DNA of 64,000 bases from Prochlorococcus sp. AG-424-E18 (GTDB lineage Bacteria; Cyanobacteriota; Cyanobacteriia; PCC-6307; Cyanobiaceae): contig QCNC01000004.1 of NCBI GenBank assembly GCA_003210155.1, forward strand, positions 1 through 64,000, read 5' to 3'. Under the pieces are notes generated by a model that saw only the letters and a program-made list of their open reading frames with translations, made no database searches and was not told where the DNA came from. Positions 26,625-35,009 of the stretch are shown here, one piece after another. Every line of letters starts with the position of its first letter. Positions within the stretch are counted from its first letter, which is position 1. The translations under genes and the position numbers were made by a program.

Positions 26625-27449
26625 TTAAGAATGGAAGACATCAAAATTCCCTTGACAATTGGGAGCGGGATTTCTAAATATTAATGGTCTGCAAATTGCT
26701 AGTTTTGATTCGAAACTAATACTCCCAGTATAATTAGTTAAACTAAAAAATTTTGTACCAAATGTAGGGATATTTAAATTAATAATTTTATCTGATTCGT
26801 TTAAATGTATTTTAATAATAAGGTATTTATTAGTTGGATTATTAAAAACTAAATCATAATTTTCTTGTTCCTCGAACTTATAGATAGGAGTATAAATATG
26901 TTTTCTAGAATTATATGTTGCTCTTTTTAAAAAATTTTTTGATATTCCACCAAAATTACCATGAACAACAGCACCACTATATTTATTTTCTTGAGGATAA
27001 TAGATTGTATAACCTCTGTTTTGCTCACAAATTTCGTTAATTTTTTTTAAACCATAATTATCAAATATTTCATAAAGAGATGTTTCTGAATCTACATAAT
27101 GAATGAATGAAAAATATTTACCTTTTGGACTTTCATGAGGAGAATCAAGTAATATTTTTTCAAAAAAATTATTTGTTTGGTATTTCTGACTGTTTATCAA
27201 TTCACCTTCCTCATTGAAAAAAATAAAATTATGAGTAACCTCAATTTTTTTCCCAGTAATTAAACTCCTCAGATTTTCAGCAACAAATTCAATCCGGTAA
27301 CAATTATTACTCCAAACAAAAAAATCAGAAAGGTTAGTTTCGAAATTGATATCATCTCTCAATGAGTAAACTTTATGATTCCAGTTTATTAAGTATGATA
27401 GATAATTAATAAATTTCTTAGGAAAATATTTTTTTAAGAATTTTTTCAT
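26625..27449 (-). CDS. Unrecognised protein of surface-polysaccharide island
   Basis: I do not recognise this 274-residue protein. The first 20 residues are basic and hydrophobic (KKFLKKYFPKKFINYLSYLI) and could be a membrane-contact helix; the rest is predicted largely beta-rich with many aromatic residues. Notable conserved-looking segments are AVVHGNFGGIS near 160-170 and CRPLIFRNPAPNCQGNFDVFHS at the very C-terminus, which suggests a metal or sugar site. It begins immediately after the stop of the next gene (TAA directly followed by ATG), so the two are translated as a pair and probably work together. Confidence 0.55.
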   Translation of the reverse strand: MKKFLKKYFPKKFINYLSYLINWNHKVYSLRDDINFETNLSDFFVWSNNCYRIEFVAENLRSLITGKKIEVTHNFIFFNEEGELINSQKYQTNNFFEKILLDSPHESPKGKYFSFIHYVDSETSLYEIFDNYGLKKINEICEQNRGYTIYYPQENKYSGAVVHGNFGGISKNFLKRATYNSRKHIYTPIYKFEEQENYDLVFNNPTNKYLIIKIHLNESDKIINLNIPTFGTKFFSLTNYTGSISFESKLAICRPLIFRNPAPNCQGNFDVFHS

Positions 27450-28286
27450 TTATAACCAAGTTTTTTTTAGTAACCTAACCCCATCCATTTTGTTTAAACC
27501 ATAAAATAATTCTGTAGGAGGGTGAGTATGTTCTGCTGATAACTGATTAGTCTTTAAATTTAATGTGAGATTTATTGGAATGAATGAAGAATCTTTTGAA
27601 GTATAGAAATCAACTGAATTTATTTTTTCTCTATTATTTTCTTCTTGTATTCGATGAATTGTAAATGAATTTCTTTTAGCAATAATCTCTTTTTTTAAAG
27701 ACTTATTACATGGATTAAAAACATTAATTTTAACTTCTCCTTGTAAATCTGAACTTACATTGATATTCATAAAAATTATAAAATTCACTACTTCTTTACT
27801 ATTATAAGTTTGTTTTAAAGCATCAAAGCTTAAGAATGAACTTTTTTCTAAAGATGCCATTTCAAAAGGATATTCACCCTGATAAGAAGTAATTGATTTT
27901 TTAAAATAAAAATTCAGAGAACATCTCTCTGCTACTGGAGATTTATCTATTCTTAATGAATCTGGCTTAGGCAGTTTCTTTGGTGTTTTAGGGAAATTAT
28001 TATTTTTTTGAGGAACTAGTACAAGCATCTGATTAGGGTATACCTCAAAATCTTTTCTTTCAACTTGAGCATATTCATAAGGATAAGTCTTAAAAATCTT
28101 GATAAGTGACCAGTTGCATTTTTCTAAAGCATAAAGTCCAAGATAAATTATTTTGTTATATGACTTTCCAATAATCGTATCTTTTAATCGATTATTTGGA
28201 ATATTCAGGAAAGTAGTAGATCCGTAAATTTCAAGAGATAATTCCCCTATATTAATTGTTGGAGGTACCGGAAAAAAAGAACTCAC
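27450..28286 (-). CDS. Unrecognised beta-rich protein with HTHPPTE motif
   Basis: A 278-residue protein with no recognised family. It is beta-rich by eye. The central part carries a proline/lysine-rich linker (PKTPKKLPKPDSLRIDK, near 98-114). The C-terminal AEHTHPPTELFYG near 253-265 contains two histidines and a glutamate spaced as in a metal site, which makes an enzyme of sugar or phosphate chemistry possible. It has no clear signal peptide. It is directly coupled to the preceding unknown, and the pair stands alone, with wide gaps on either side. Confidence 0.55.
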   Translation of the reverse strand: MSSFFPVPPTINIGELSLEIYGSTTFLNIPNNRLKDTIIGKSYNKIIYLGLYALEKCNWSLIKIFKTYPYEYAQVERKDFEVYPNQMLVLVPQKNNNFPKTPKKLPKPDSLRIDKSPVAERCSLNFYFKKSITSYQGEYPFEMASLEKSSFLSFDALKQTYNSKEVVNFIIFMNINVSSDLQGEVKINVFNPCNKSLKKEIIAKRNSFTIHRIQEENNREKINSVDFYTSKDSSFIPINLTLNLKTNQLSAEHTHPPTELFYGLNKMDGVRLLKKTWL

Positions 28287-28583
28287 TATTATCTAAATTT
28301 TTAAAAGGGTTGAAAATTATTATATTTGTTTTTAATAAAATTACTATCATCTTAGATAATTAGAAATCTTATTTTTAAAAATATATATACTCAATAATTT
28401 GCTCTATTTTTATTAGTTACTTTTTCTAGTAAAGGGAAGATTATAAACTCTATTAAAGATTAAGAAAGATTCAAATATTTTGGATATAAATTTGCAGCAA
28501 AAATAGCAATTACTTAATAATTTATAGTTAATATATTTTTCCGAAAGGGGAATCAGAATTTTTTTTCCTTAATCAATAAAGAT
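28287..28583. other. AT-rich intergenic gap
   Basis: 297 bases between two minus-strand genes. No gene, RNA fold or clear repeat is seen. A promoter for the two-gene unknown unit must be in its left part; none can be singled out. Confidence 0.3.
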
Positions 28584-29381
28584 TTAAGAGCCTTTAATTA
28601 ATATTGAACTTCCGCATGCGAAATGTAGTAAAGTTTCATTCTTATCTTCAAAAAACTCATTAACTAGCTTTCTAAGCAAGGGGTAATTCCAACCATAATC
28701 ATCAAAATATATAATGCCCCCCTCCACTATCTTTTCGTAAAGCATTTCTAAAACTTGCCTTTCAGGTATTCCATGATTTAAATCTATACTCAAGAATGAA
28801 ATTTTTTTTATATCACTCTCAACTTTTTCTAGTGATTTTGGAAGAAGACCCCTATGTAGAATGACATTAGGATAAAAAGAAAATCTATCTTTTACAATTT
28901 TAAAAACATCTTCTGGATATTTACTTATTGATTCTTCATTCCCCCAAGTATCAAACAAATGAAATTTCTTATTTATTTTTTCAAAAGAAATATATCTACA
29001 AATTGATCTTGATAGCAGTCCATACCAGACTCCAACCTCAACAAAATCACCATCCAACTCTTTACAATGGTTACCTGCCCATAAAACTATGTGATATCTC
29101 CAATCCATGTTTTCCCCCACCCCCATGCAGCAATCAGGCGCAGGTAAATCGCTAAGTGAGTAATTTTTTGAGTCAATATATTTCTCATCATCATAGATAC
29201 TGACATATCTATTTGTTGCAAGATTGTCTCCCCAGTAATTTGATGTATTTTTAGTCATAACTCTTTCAAACCCATGAGTACTTAGTAATTCTATTAAAAA
29301 ATCAGGTATCTTTCTTAATGTTCTTTTTAATCTTTCAAACCTGTTATTTACTTTTCTATACCATTTAGAGAATAAATACAT
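28584..29381 (-). CDS. TylF/MycF-type O-methyltransferase
   Basis: A 265-residue protein. Near residue 110, GDFVEVGVWYGLLS is the SAM-binding turn, followed by FHLFDTWGN, LSIDLNHGIPER near 198-209 (divalent-metal-binding acid) and GGIIYFDDYGW near 223-233. These are the hallmarks of the macrocin-O-methyltransferase (TylF/MycF) family, which methylates sugar hydroxyls using a Mg2+ ion. Here it probably O-methylates a glycan sugar, a common capping modification. It is read alone, with a 417-base gap before the phosphoglycosyl transferase on the other strand. Confidence 0.75.
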   Translation of the reverse strand: MYLFSKWYRKVNNRFERLKRTLRKIPDFLIELLSTHGFERVMTKNTSNYWGDNLATNRYVSIYDDEKYIDSKNYSLSDLPAPDCCMGVGENMDWRYHIVLWAGNHCKELDGDFVEVGVWYGLLSRSICRYISFEKINKKFHLFDTWGNEESISKYPEDVFKIVKDRFSFYPNVILHRGLLPKSLEKVESDIKKISFLSIDLNHGIPERQVLEMLYEKIVEGGIIYFDDYGWNYPLLRKLVNEFFEDKNETLLHFACGSSILIKGS

Positions 29382-29798
29382 CTAATTAAAAATTAAAATA
29401 AAATAGCAATATACACCTTTTTTCCAATCTTATAGCAATAGTTTATTAAAAAATTAATTTAATTCATAAGTTTTCAAAAAAAATCTTTATAGTAAATAAT
29501 AAAATAAATATAGAAATAATGATAAAAAGTTAAAAGCTTATTATGGAAATCTGTATAAAATATTTTAATTAATAAATTCCATAGACATAAGGGAATTAAG
29601 GTTAAATCTATATTGGCTATTTACTAAGAAGATAGACACCTTTTTCAAAAATTTGCTCTTTTTTAGTACTTATTTGATAAGTTGAATTAGTAAAAATTTA
29701 ACATTTGAAAATTTTTTTAATTATCGGTCAATATATGTTATAGATTAGATATCAAATATAAATGAATTATTATTTCTGTTAGGGAAATTGGTCAGAAT
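29382..29798. other. Long AT-rich divergent intergenic region
   Basis: 417 bases between divergently read genes. The sequence is nearly pure A/T stretches; a purine-rich run (AGGGAAAT) 16-23 bases before the right-hand gene is a distant candidate ribosome-binding site. No gene, RNA or repeat can be supported. Confidence 0.35.
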
Positions 29799-30752
29799 AT
29801 GGGTTTTTTTGTAGGTTTTTGCACATCATATTTAATATGTTTTTTTTTGACTCCCCCCATTAAAAATTTTTCTTTTTATAAAAAAATTTTTGATAATCCA
29901 AACTTTAGAAGTCAACACTATAAACCAATAGTAAGAACAGGTGGCATATCAATTTTTATAAGTTTTATTTTTACTTTCATCCTTTGTCAATATTTTGGTG
30001 TAATAAATTTAAGTGAATCAAACCAATTAAATTTTATTTTGCCCATAGTTATATGTTCATCATTATTTTTCTTGATAGGTTTAATTGATGATTTAGTTAG
30101 ATTATCACCATTTCTAAGACTAGTTATACAATTTTCCTCTGCTTCATTATTGTGGGTTCTTAATATAAAAATAAGTGTGATTAACTTACTTTGGTTTAAC
30201 AATATAGAGCTACCAAATTTATTGAGTTATCTAATAACAATTTTCTGGGTAGTTGGAATTACAAATGCTATTAATTGGCTTGATGGACTAGATGGGCTTA
30301 TCGCAGGAATAATTTTTATTTACATAATTGGATTAACTTCTATTAGTGGGATAGCAGAGCAAAGTAACATAACTGTTATTTCAGCAATTATTGGAGGAGG
30401 TTGTTTAGCTTTTCTAAAATATAATTCTTATCCAGCAGAAATAATAATGGGTGATGGAGGTTCAAACTTTTTAGGTTTTATGATTTCAATTCTTACTCTT
30501 TATTCATCTGAATCATCTTCATTCAATGGGACAATAAATGCAAATTTCACTCTAGGAATATTAGCATTACCTTTACTAGATATGATTTTTGTAATTTTTA
30601 AAAGAATTTCAAAAAATCGTTCTCCATTTTACCCTGACAGGAATCATTTTCACCATAGATTATTAAATGCAGGATTTAGTCAGCCCAAAGCGGTTTTTTT
30701 TATATATTTATTAGTAATTATAAATACCTTTGCAGTACGAATATTTTTATAA
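29799..30752 (+). CDS. Polyprenyl-phosphate N-acetylhexosamine-1-phosphate transferase (WecA/MraY family)
   Basis: A 317-residue polytopic membrane protein of glycosyltransferase family 4, the PNPT superfamily. It has about ten hydrophobic segments. A NAINWLDGLDGLIAG motif near residues 156-170 and the IIMGDGGSNFLGF motif near 212-224 hold the conserved aspartates that bind Mg2+. DRNHFHHRLL near 280 is the HIHH-like cytoplasmic loop of the WecA branch. It attaches a sugar-1-phosphate to undecaprenyl phosphate and so starts a lipid-linked glycan. In this island it is the likely initiating enzyme for the O-antigen or capsule repeat unit. The start is ATG. Confidence 0.85.
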   Translation: MGFFVGFCTSYLICFFLTPPIKNFSFYKKIFDNPNFRSQHYKPIVRTGGISIFISFIFTFILCQYFGVINLSESNQLNFILPIVICSSLFFLIGLIDDLVRLSPFLRLVIQFSSASLLWVLNIKISVINLLWFNNIELPNLLSYLITIFWVVGITNAINWLDGLDGLIAGIIFIYIIGLTSISGIAEQSNITVISAIIGGGCLAFLKYNSYPAEIIMGDGGSNFLGFMISILTLYSSESSSFNGTINANFTLGILALPLLDMIFVIFKRISKNRSPFYPDRNHFHHRLLNAGFSQPKAVFFIYLLVIINTFAVRIFL

Positions 30753-30832
30753 AAACTTTTTTATCAGAAATTAATTAGTTGAATAGATTTACATGAGGAT
30801 TTTTTTGACAGGTAAACTTGAGCTAATAATTC

Positions 30833-31131
30833 ATGTTTAAACAGAAAAATTATGCTCCCGAATTTTATAATTATATTGAGACAATATATTATTTATATTG
30901 TATGCCATATTCGGCAGATGATATTTTAAACAGTTTAATAAGATTTTATTTCACTAGTATTAGGTCTATTTTTTCCTTCATGGCTCTGAATTTAATTTAA
31001 TAGAATTCAAGAGCAATAATAAAAAAATAAAAGTACTTAAGGTCGTCAAGAAAATTTTTGGAAAGTATATAACAAAGACATTTTTAAGAAGCCTAATATA
31101 CGTTTTAGAAGGACATTATCTAAATTATTAA
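30833..31131 (+). pseudogene. Probable degenerate glycosyltransferase (GT4-like) fragment
   Basis: Two overlapping open frames appear to be one broken gene. The first (ATG 30833 to TAA 31000, 55 codons) begins MFKQKNYAPEFYNYIETIYY. The second frame (about 30964-31131) continues FFLHGSEFNLIEFKSNNKK and VKKIFGKYITKTFLRSL. The LHGSE-type segment followed by a basic stretch recalls the linker region of GT4 glycosyltransferases. The switch falls at a run of six T (30969-30974), a likely frameshift point. No intact catalytic C-terminal half follows. The call is tentative. Confidence 0.35.
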
Positions 31132-31163
31132 AAAGACCTATGAAAAACTAGGCTTATGATTTT

Positions 31164-31249
31164 AATTTATGAATAATATATTATTAGATCAAGTTTTTTT
31201 AATTATGGTCCAATTAACAAAATTGCTCTCAAGAAATTATTCATAAATT
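31164..31249. repeat. 13-base perfect inverted repeat
   Basis: AATTTATGAATAA at 31164-31176 is repeated as its exact reverse complement at 31237-31249, with 60 bases between. It is AT-rich, so chance is possible, but a length of 13 without mismatch is unusual. No T-run follows as in a terminator. It may be an end remnant of a lost element or a structured transcript. Confidence 0.3.
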
Positions 31250-31436
31250 ATATTTTGGCATAATTAACTTTGGTCTTTATTAAAATTTTCAATTAAGCTG
31301 CTTTGACTTTAATTTATAAGTCATTAAAAAACAAATTACAAAATAAAAATTCTAATATATGAAAATTATCAAAATATTTCAGAATAAAGAAATAAGCTTT
31401 TACTCAATCCCTTTAATTAATGAAGTAAGTTATTAA

Positions 31437-32063
31437 TTAATTTTTTGAAGAAATTGATATGAACCCACACATTGGACCACATTCAATAAAACTTACTGAT
31501 GAAATACCAATATTATTAAAAAATTGAGAGACTTCTTTTTCTGTATGAGTATACAACTCACACGAATATCTGAATCTTCTTAAATAGTTTCTTATGCTAG
31601 GTCTAACCCAAGAGGCTACAACATAATTAGAAGATAAATGAGCCTTTTTAAGAACCAACTCTGGATCAGAGATATAATCGAATAATCCCAAACCTATTGC
31701 AATATCAGCTTTAGGATATTCTGGTGTTGCAATTAGATCGCAATTAATTAATTGCACTTTATCCAAAACATTTTTTTTGGATAAAAACTGTTTGGATTCT
31801 TCAAGCATTCTAGGACTAAAATCTAATCCAATAGCAGAAGTTACATCAGTTTCTTTTAAGGATCTATATAAAACTCTAGAGGGACCACATCCTAAATCCA
31901 GAAAAGTCTTCGCTGAGCATAGTTTAGTTGCTGCCAAAGCCAGCTCAACTCTTAATTTTAGAGGGCCATGTATGATTTTCTGTAGAAGTGTGTCGTTGTA
32001 AGCATCTAAAAACCACTTATTCGGAGAAGACCAATATTTGAGAGACAAATTATTTGAGCTCAT
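31437..32063 (-). CDS. SAM-dependent class I methyltransferase
   Basis: A 208-residue protein with the SAM-binding motif TFLDLGCGPSRVLY near residues 53-66, an acidic end of strand 2 (IGLDFSPRML near 78-87), and the post-motif ADIAIGLGLFDYISDPELVL near 119-138. The C-terminus is cysteine-poor and beta-like, ending FISISS. The target is not evident. It is the last of three minus-strand genes (glycosyltransferase, deacetylase, methyltransferase) with short or negative spacing, so it probably methylates the glycan they build. Confidence 0.72.
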   Translation of the reverse strand: MSSNNLSLKYWSSPNKWFLDAYNDTLLQKIIHGPLKLRVELALAATKLCSAKTFLDLGCGPSRVLYRSLKETDVTSAIGLDFSPRMLEESKQFLSKKNVLDKVQLINCDLIATPEYPKADIAIGLGLFDYISDPELVLKKAHLSSNYVVASWVRPSIRNYLRRFRYSCELYTHTEKEVSQFFNNIGISSVSFIECGPMCGFISISSKN

Positions 32064-32091
32064 TATTTGTAAAATCTATGTTGTTTAAATT

Positions 32092-32934
32092 TCATAATAA
32101 ATTATGTCCTATAGGCAAAACATTTACGTTAGAAGAAGATGCTAAATTTCTTAATATTTTCTCAATAGAAGACCTATTGAAGTTCCATCTTAAATATAAA
32201 TATAAAGCTTTTATTTTCTTTGATTTACAAATTATTCTGAAAGGATTAATTATTGGTCCAAATTCATAAGGGTGTAAATATAAAGATGAATTATTAGTAG
32301 TCAGATTACTTTTTAAAATAGAACATGTTAGAAAACTTGGTAATACTCGCCATGTAGAGCCTCCGGCTAAATTAAAAGAGATAGGTTTTGACTTGAATGA
32401 ACATAAGGGGAAGACTTTAATAGGAAGAGATAATTTAGATAAGGAATTATTTTCAAGAAATAGACTTTTAAACTTATGGTACGAAATACTTGAGTCATAA
32501 GTATATCCCGCTTTCTTGAGTATATTAAGATTTTCAATATAATTTGCTTTAGAAACTGATAGGTAAGGGGATCTATAACCTTCAACCGGATATTGAATAA
32601 TGTCCTCTATCAAATTTTTTGAAAGAATTGAATCCTCCAAAAAATCATTGGATGAAATCGTTGATCTTTGGACATGTTTAAACCCATGTGATCCTATAGA
32701 ATGTCCTAAATTAAAAATATCTTTAACCAAGTTTTTATACAAAGATGCCGTTCGCCCATTAACAAAAAAAGTACATTTAATATTTAGTTCATCTAGAAGT
32801 TGCAATAGAAAATTATGTTCTTGTATAAAAGGAGATTTATTATGTTCATTAGTAAATTTATAATCATAGGCAGCTAAGCCAAAATCTTCCCAATCGATTC
32901 CTAAAGTAAAAGTCTTATTTGGTGATTTTTTCAT
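32092..32934 (-). CDS. Polysaccharide deacetylase family protein (NodB-like)
   Basis: A 280-residue NodB-homology protein. The metal-binding acids fall in GIDWEDF near residues 12-18; the HxxxxH pair is in HSIGSHGFKH near 78-87 (H83, H87). EGYRSPYLSV near 118-127 is motif 3, and LYLHPYEFG near 225-233 is the C-terminal motif. Members hydrolyse N- or O-acetyl groups of sugars with a divalent metal. No signal peptide is visible, so it may act in the cytoplasm on the lipid-linked glycan or a precursor. Its start overlaps the preceding glycosyltransferase by 20 bases, indicating coupling. Confidence 0.8.
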   Translation of the reverse strand: MKKSPNKTFTLGIDWEDFGLAAYDYKFTNEHNKSPFIQEHNFLLQLLDELNIKCTFFVNGRTASLYKNLVKDIFNLGHSIGSHGFKHVQRSTISSNDFLEDSILSKNLIEDIIQYPVEGYRSPYLSVSKANYIENLNILKKAGYTYDSSISYHKFKSLFLENNSLSKLSLPIKVFPLCSFKSKPISFNLAGGSTWRVLPSFLTCSILKSNLTTNNSSLYLHPYEFGPIINPFRIICKSKKIKALYLYLRWNFNRSSIEKILRNLASSSNVNVLPIGHNLL

Positions 32935-33997
32935 AGTAAGTATTTAATACTTTATCTTTCGAAAATTTTCTTTTTGCTCGATTGTAGGCATTGACTCTTA
33001 AAGTTTTTTGTTGAACTGGACTAAGTTTAATAGCATTAATAAGACCATTATATAAGGACTCTGTTGATCTTGGTTCACAAATAATCCCTGAATTAGATTC
33101 TGCGACATCAATACAGCCAGGTGCAGAAGTAGTTAGAAGAAGACACTGATATAAAACTCCTTCAAGTAAAACATTTGAGAGACCCTCTCTAAAACTAGGA
33201 ACGCAAAGAATATCTATTGAGGAATAGAAGTCTGCTTTATTAGCTGGTTGACCTAAATATACACCCCCAAACTTTACCCAATCTTGAATTTGGCTTTTAG
33301 TAACTAAATTTGATTTTAGATTAGAGTTATAAAACATTCCAGCTAGAAAAATTTTGCCTTTCATGAAGGGGTAATCATTTAAAAGCAATTTAGTGGCTTC
33401 CAAGTAATGCAGAATACCTTTATCTACAAGTAATCTTGAAAAACAAGCTATTCTGGGAGTCTTCAAAGGAAATTCATAAGTATCAGTTTTGATTGGTGTT
33501 TTTGGAAGTTCAATACCACTTCCACCAACAATGGTAAATTTATCAGGCTCAATTAGATGAGAAAAGGTTTTAGCATCAGTGATATTGTGAAAAAAAACAT
33601 GCTCTGCTTTTAACAAAATTAATGGATATATTAAACGCATCATTTTATAAATAATGTGCTTTGAATCCAAAAGTGGTCCTGTACCAGTAATTGTAGGATA
33701 GAAAGATAATCTAGGGAAAAATAACTTTAGAAAAAAACCAAATAATAATGGACGAATAGTAAAAGTTAAAAATGCTTTAGAAGATAATAGTTTAATTAGA
33801 AAATAAGAAAAGTTAAAAAAGTTAAGTTTCTTTATTGAGACATTTTTGAAATTTATGTCGTTAATAAATTTTTTTTCGTAGCTCGATAAAAAAAAGACAT
33901 AAACATGAAAATCATTTGAAAATCTTTTATAAAGTTGATTTCTAATATTATTTTTTAATCCAAAACTACAATTTTCTAAAAATATAATGTGTTTCAT
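32915..33997 (-). CDS. Glycosyltransferase, GT4 family (GT-B fold)
   Basis: A 360-residue retaining GT-B enzyme. The C-terminal half carries the GT4 marks: PRIACFSRLLVDKGILHYLEA near residues 180-200, IDILCVPSFREGLSNVLLEGV near 265-285, with the two-glutamate EX7E pattern (E275 and E283 region), and SNSGIICEP. The N-terminal half gives no donor hint. It transfers a sugar from a nucleotide donor onto the growing lipid-linked glycan. It is first in a three-gene minus unit, overlapping the deacetylase gene by 20 bases, and lies next to the tRNA-Ala at the island end. Confidence 0.83.
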   Translation of the reverse strand: MKHIIFLENCSFGLKNNIRNQLYKRFSNDFHVYVFFLSSYEKKFINDINFKNVSIKKLNFFNFSYFLIKLLSSKAFLTFTIRPLLFGFFLKLFFPRLSFYPTITGTGPLLDSKHIIYKMMRLIYPLILLKAEHVFFHNITDAKTFSHLIEPDKFTIVGGSGIELPKTPIKTDTYEFPLKTPRIACFSRLLVDKGILHYLEATKLLLNDYPFMKGKIFLAGMFYNSNLKSNLVTKSQIQDWVKFGGVYLGQPANKADFYSSIDILCVPSFREGLSNVLLEGVLYQCLLLTTSAPGCIDVAESNSGIICEPRSTESLYNGLINAIKLSPVQQKTLRVNAYNRAKRKFSKDKVLNTYYEKITK

Positions 33998-34197
33998 ATT
34001 AAAAAGCTAGTGATTAAATTACCAAAGATGTTTTGATTACATTGAATGTCTTGCAAGATAAATTTTAAAACTAAACCTCAATATAACCTCCCGAAAATAT
34101 TTTTACTATTGATAATAGTTATTTATTATTTCACACAGTCTAATAATTTGATTTGTGAGAATAGGTTCAATCTATTGGAACCTAAAATAAAATTCAA

Positions 34198-34270
34198 TGG
34201 AGCCAAGCGGACTCGAACCGCTGACCCTCTGCATGCCATGCAGATGCTCTACCAGCTGAGCTATGGCCCC
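34198..34270 (-). tRNA. tRNA-Ala (GGC anticodon)
   Basis: The minus strand reads a full cloverleaf: acceptor stem GGGGCCA paired with TGGCTCC (one G-T pair), D-arm with AGCTCAGCTGGTAGAGC, anticodon stem TCTGC/GCAGA with loop ATGGCAT (anticodon GGC), and T-arm with the GGTTCGAGTCC loop. The discriminator is A73 and CCA is not encoded. Length is 73 bases. It stands exactly at the junction between the sugar island and the core genes, in the usual place for island integration. Confidence 0.95.
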
Positions 34271-34335
34271 ACGACTTCAAATATACCAATTCGAACCTTT
34301 ATATTTATATTTTCAAAATATGAATTTACCTAAAA

Positions 34336-34953
34336 TTAAACTTTTCGCCAGACAGCTAATAATTTTCCTTGAAAAACAACTTCATCTAAATTCAACTCGA
34401 TTGGTTCATACGCTGGATTTGCTGCTTCAAGAAATATCTTTCTTCCTCTCTTAAAAAAATACTTTAAAGTTGTTCCTAAACCTGGAACTAATGCACTAAC
34501 AATAGTTCCGTTTCTAAGAGAGTATGAATCTGTAATTGGCTCCATCAAAACCATATCTCCATCTGCAATGCATGCGTCTACCATAGAGTCTCCATTAACT
34601 GTGAGGGCAAAAACATTTTTCTTTTTGAAAACATCAGAAATATCTAAATTCTCTTGAACATCAGAATAAGTTTCAATTAAACCTCCAGCTGCGACTGAAC
34701 CCATAATTGGCACGCCTTCTATAATTTCATCAACTATTTGCATTGTTCTTGCTTTACCTTCTTGCCAAGAGATGTAACCCTTTTCTTGCAAATGTTTTAA
34801 GCGACTTTGAATTGGAGCAGGAGATTTCAATCCCATAGCTTGCATCATTTGCCTGATGGATGGGCTATGTTGAAAGTCTTTCATATATTTTTTTATCCAT
34901 CCATAGAGCTCATTCTGAGCTTGGGTAAGATCGTCCCCTGAAGAAGTTTCCAT
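34336..34953 (-). CDS. lexA: LexA repressor (SOS regulator)
   Basis: A 205-residue protein. The N-terminal winged helix region is near 28-62 (SPSIRQMMQAMGLKS). The self-cleavage site is Ala89-Gly90 in VAAGG. The catalytic Ser123 is in GDSMVDACIADGD and Lys164 in TTLKY. It represses SOS genes and cleaves itself when stimulated by RecA filaments. Two near-matches to the cyanobacterial LexA box lie immediately upstream of its start (34954-34983), indicating autoregulation. It is the first core gene right of the tRNA, running towards it. Confidence 0.93.
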   Translation of the reverse strand: METSSGDDLTQAQNELYGWIKKYMKDFQHSPSIRQMMQAMGLKSPAPIQSRLKHLQEKGYISWQEGKARTMQIVDEIIEGVPIMGSVAAGGLIETYSDVQENLDISDVFKKKNVFALTVNGDSMVDACIADGDMVLMEPITDSYSLRNGTIVSALVPGLGTTLKYFFKRGRKIFLEAANPAYEPIELNLDEVVFQGKLLAVWRKV

Positions 34954-34983
34954 AAAACAAATGTACTCTAATACATTTGTACC
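34954..34983 (-). promoter_or_regulatory. Two LexA-box-like operators upstream of lexA
   Basis: On the minus strand, GGTACAAATGTATT (34983-34970) and AGTACATTTGTTTT (34967-34954) each match the cyanobacterial LexA consensus RGTACNNNDGTWCB at 13 of 14 positions. The whole stretch also forms a perfect dyad ACAAATGTA-N6-TACATTTGT (34957-34980). The sites end directly before the ATG (34953), so bound LexA would block initiation or transcription. Confidence 0.7.
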
Positions 34984-35009
34984 TCTTTAAAAAGCAAATC
35001 GCAATCTTT

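Larger units (their letters stand above)
30753..31436. other. Long gap with gene relic and inverted repeat
   Basis: 684 bases with no intact gene. It holds a probable degenerate glycosyltransferase (30833-31131, listed separately) and a 13-base perfect inverted repeat (31164-31176 and 31237-31249). Between and after these, only AT-rich DNA. At 30793 a short frame begins MRIFLTGKLEL and stops after 15 codons; it resembles an NAD-epimerase start but is too short to trust. Confidence 0.4.

Noticed and set aside
30793-30840. MRIFLTG start like an NAD-epimerase
   Set aside because: Stops after 15 codons; too short to separate from chance.
34046-34333. A 95-codon plus-strand frame across the tRNA
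   Set aside because: Its middle (RTRTADPLHAMQMLYQLSYGP) is the antisense reading of tRNA-Ala, a well-known false gene.
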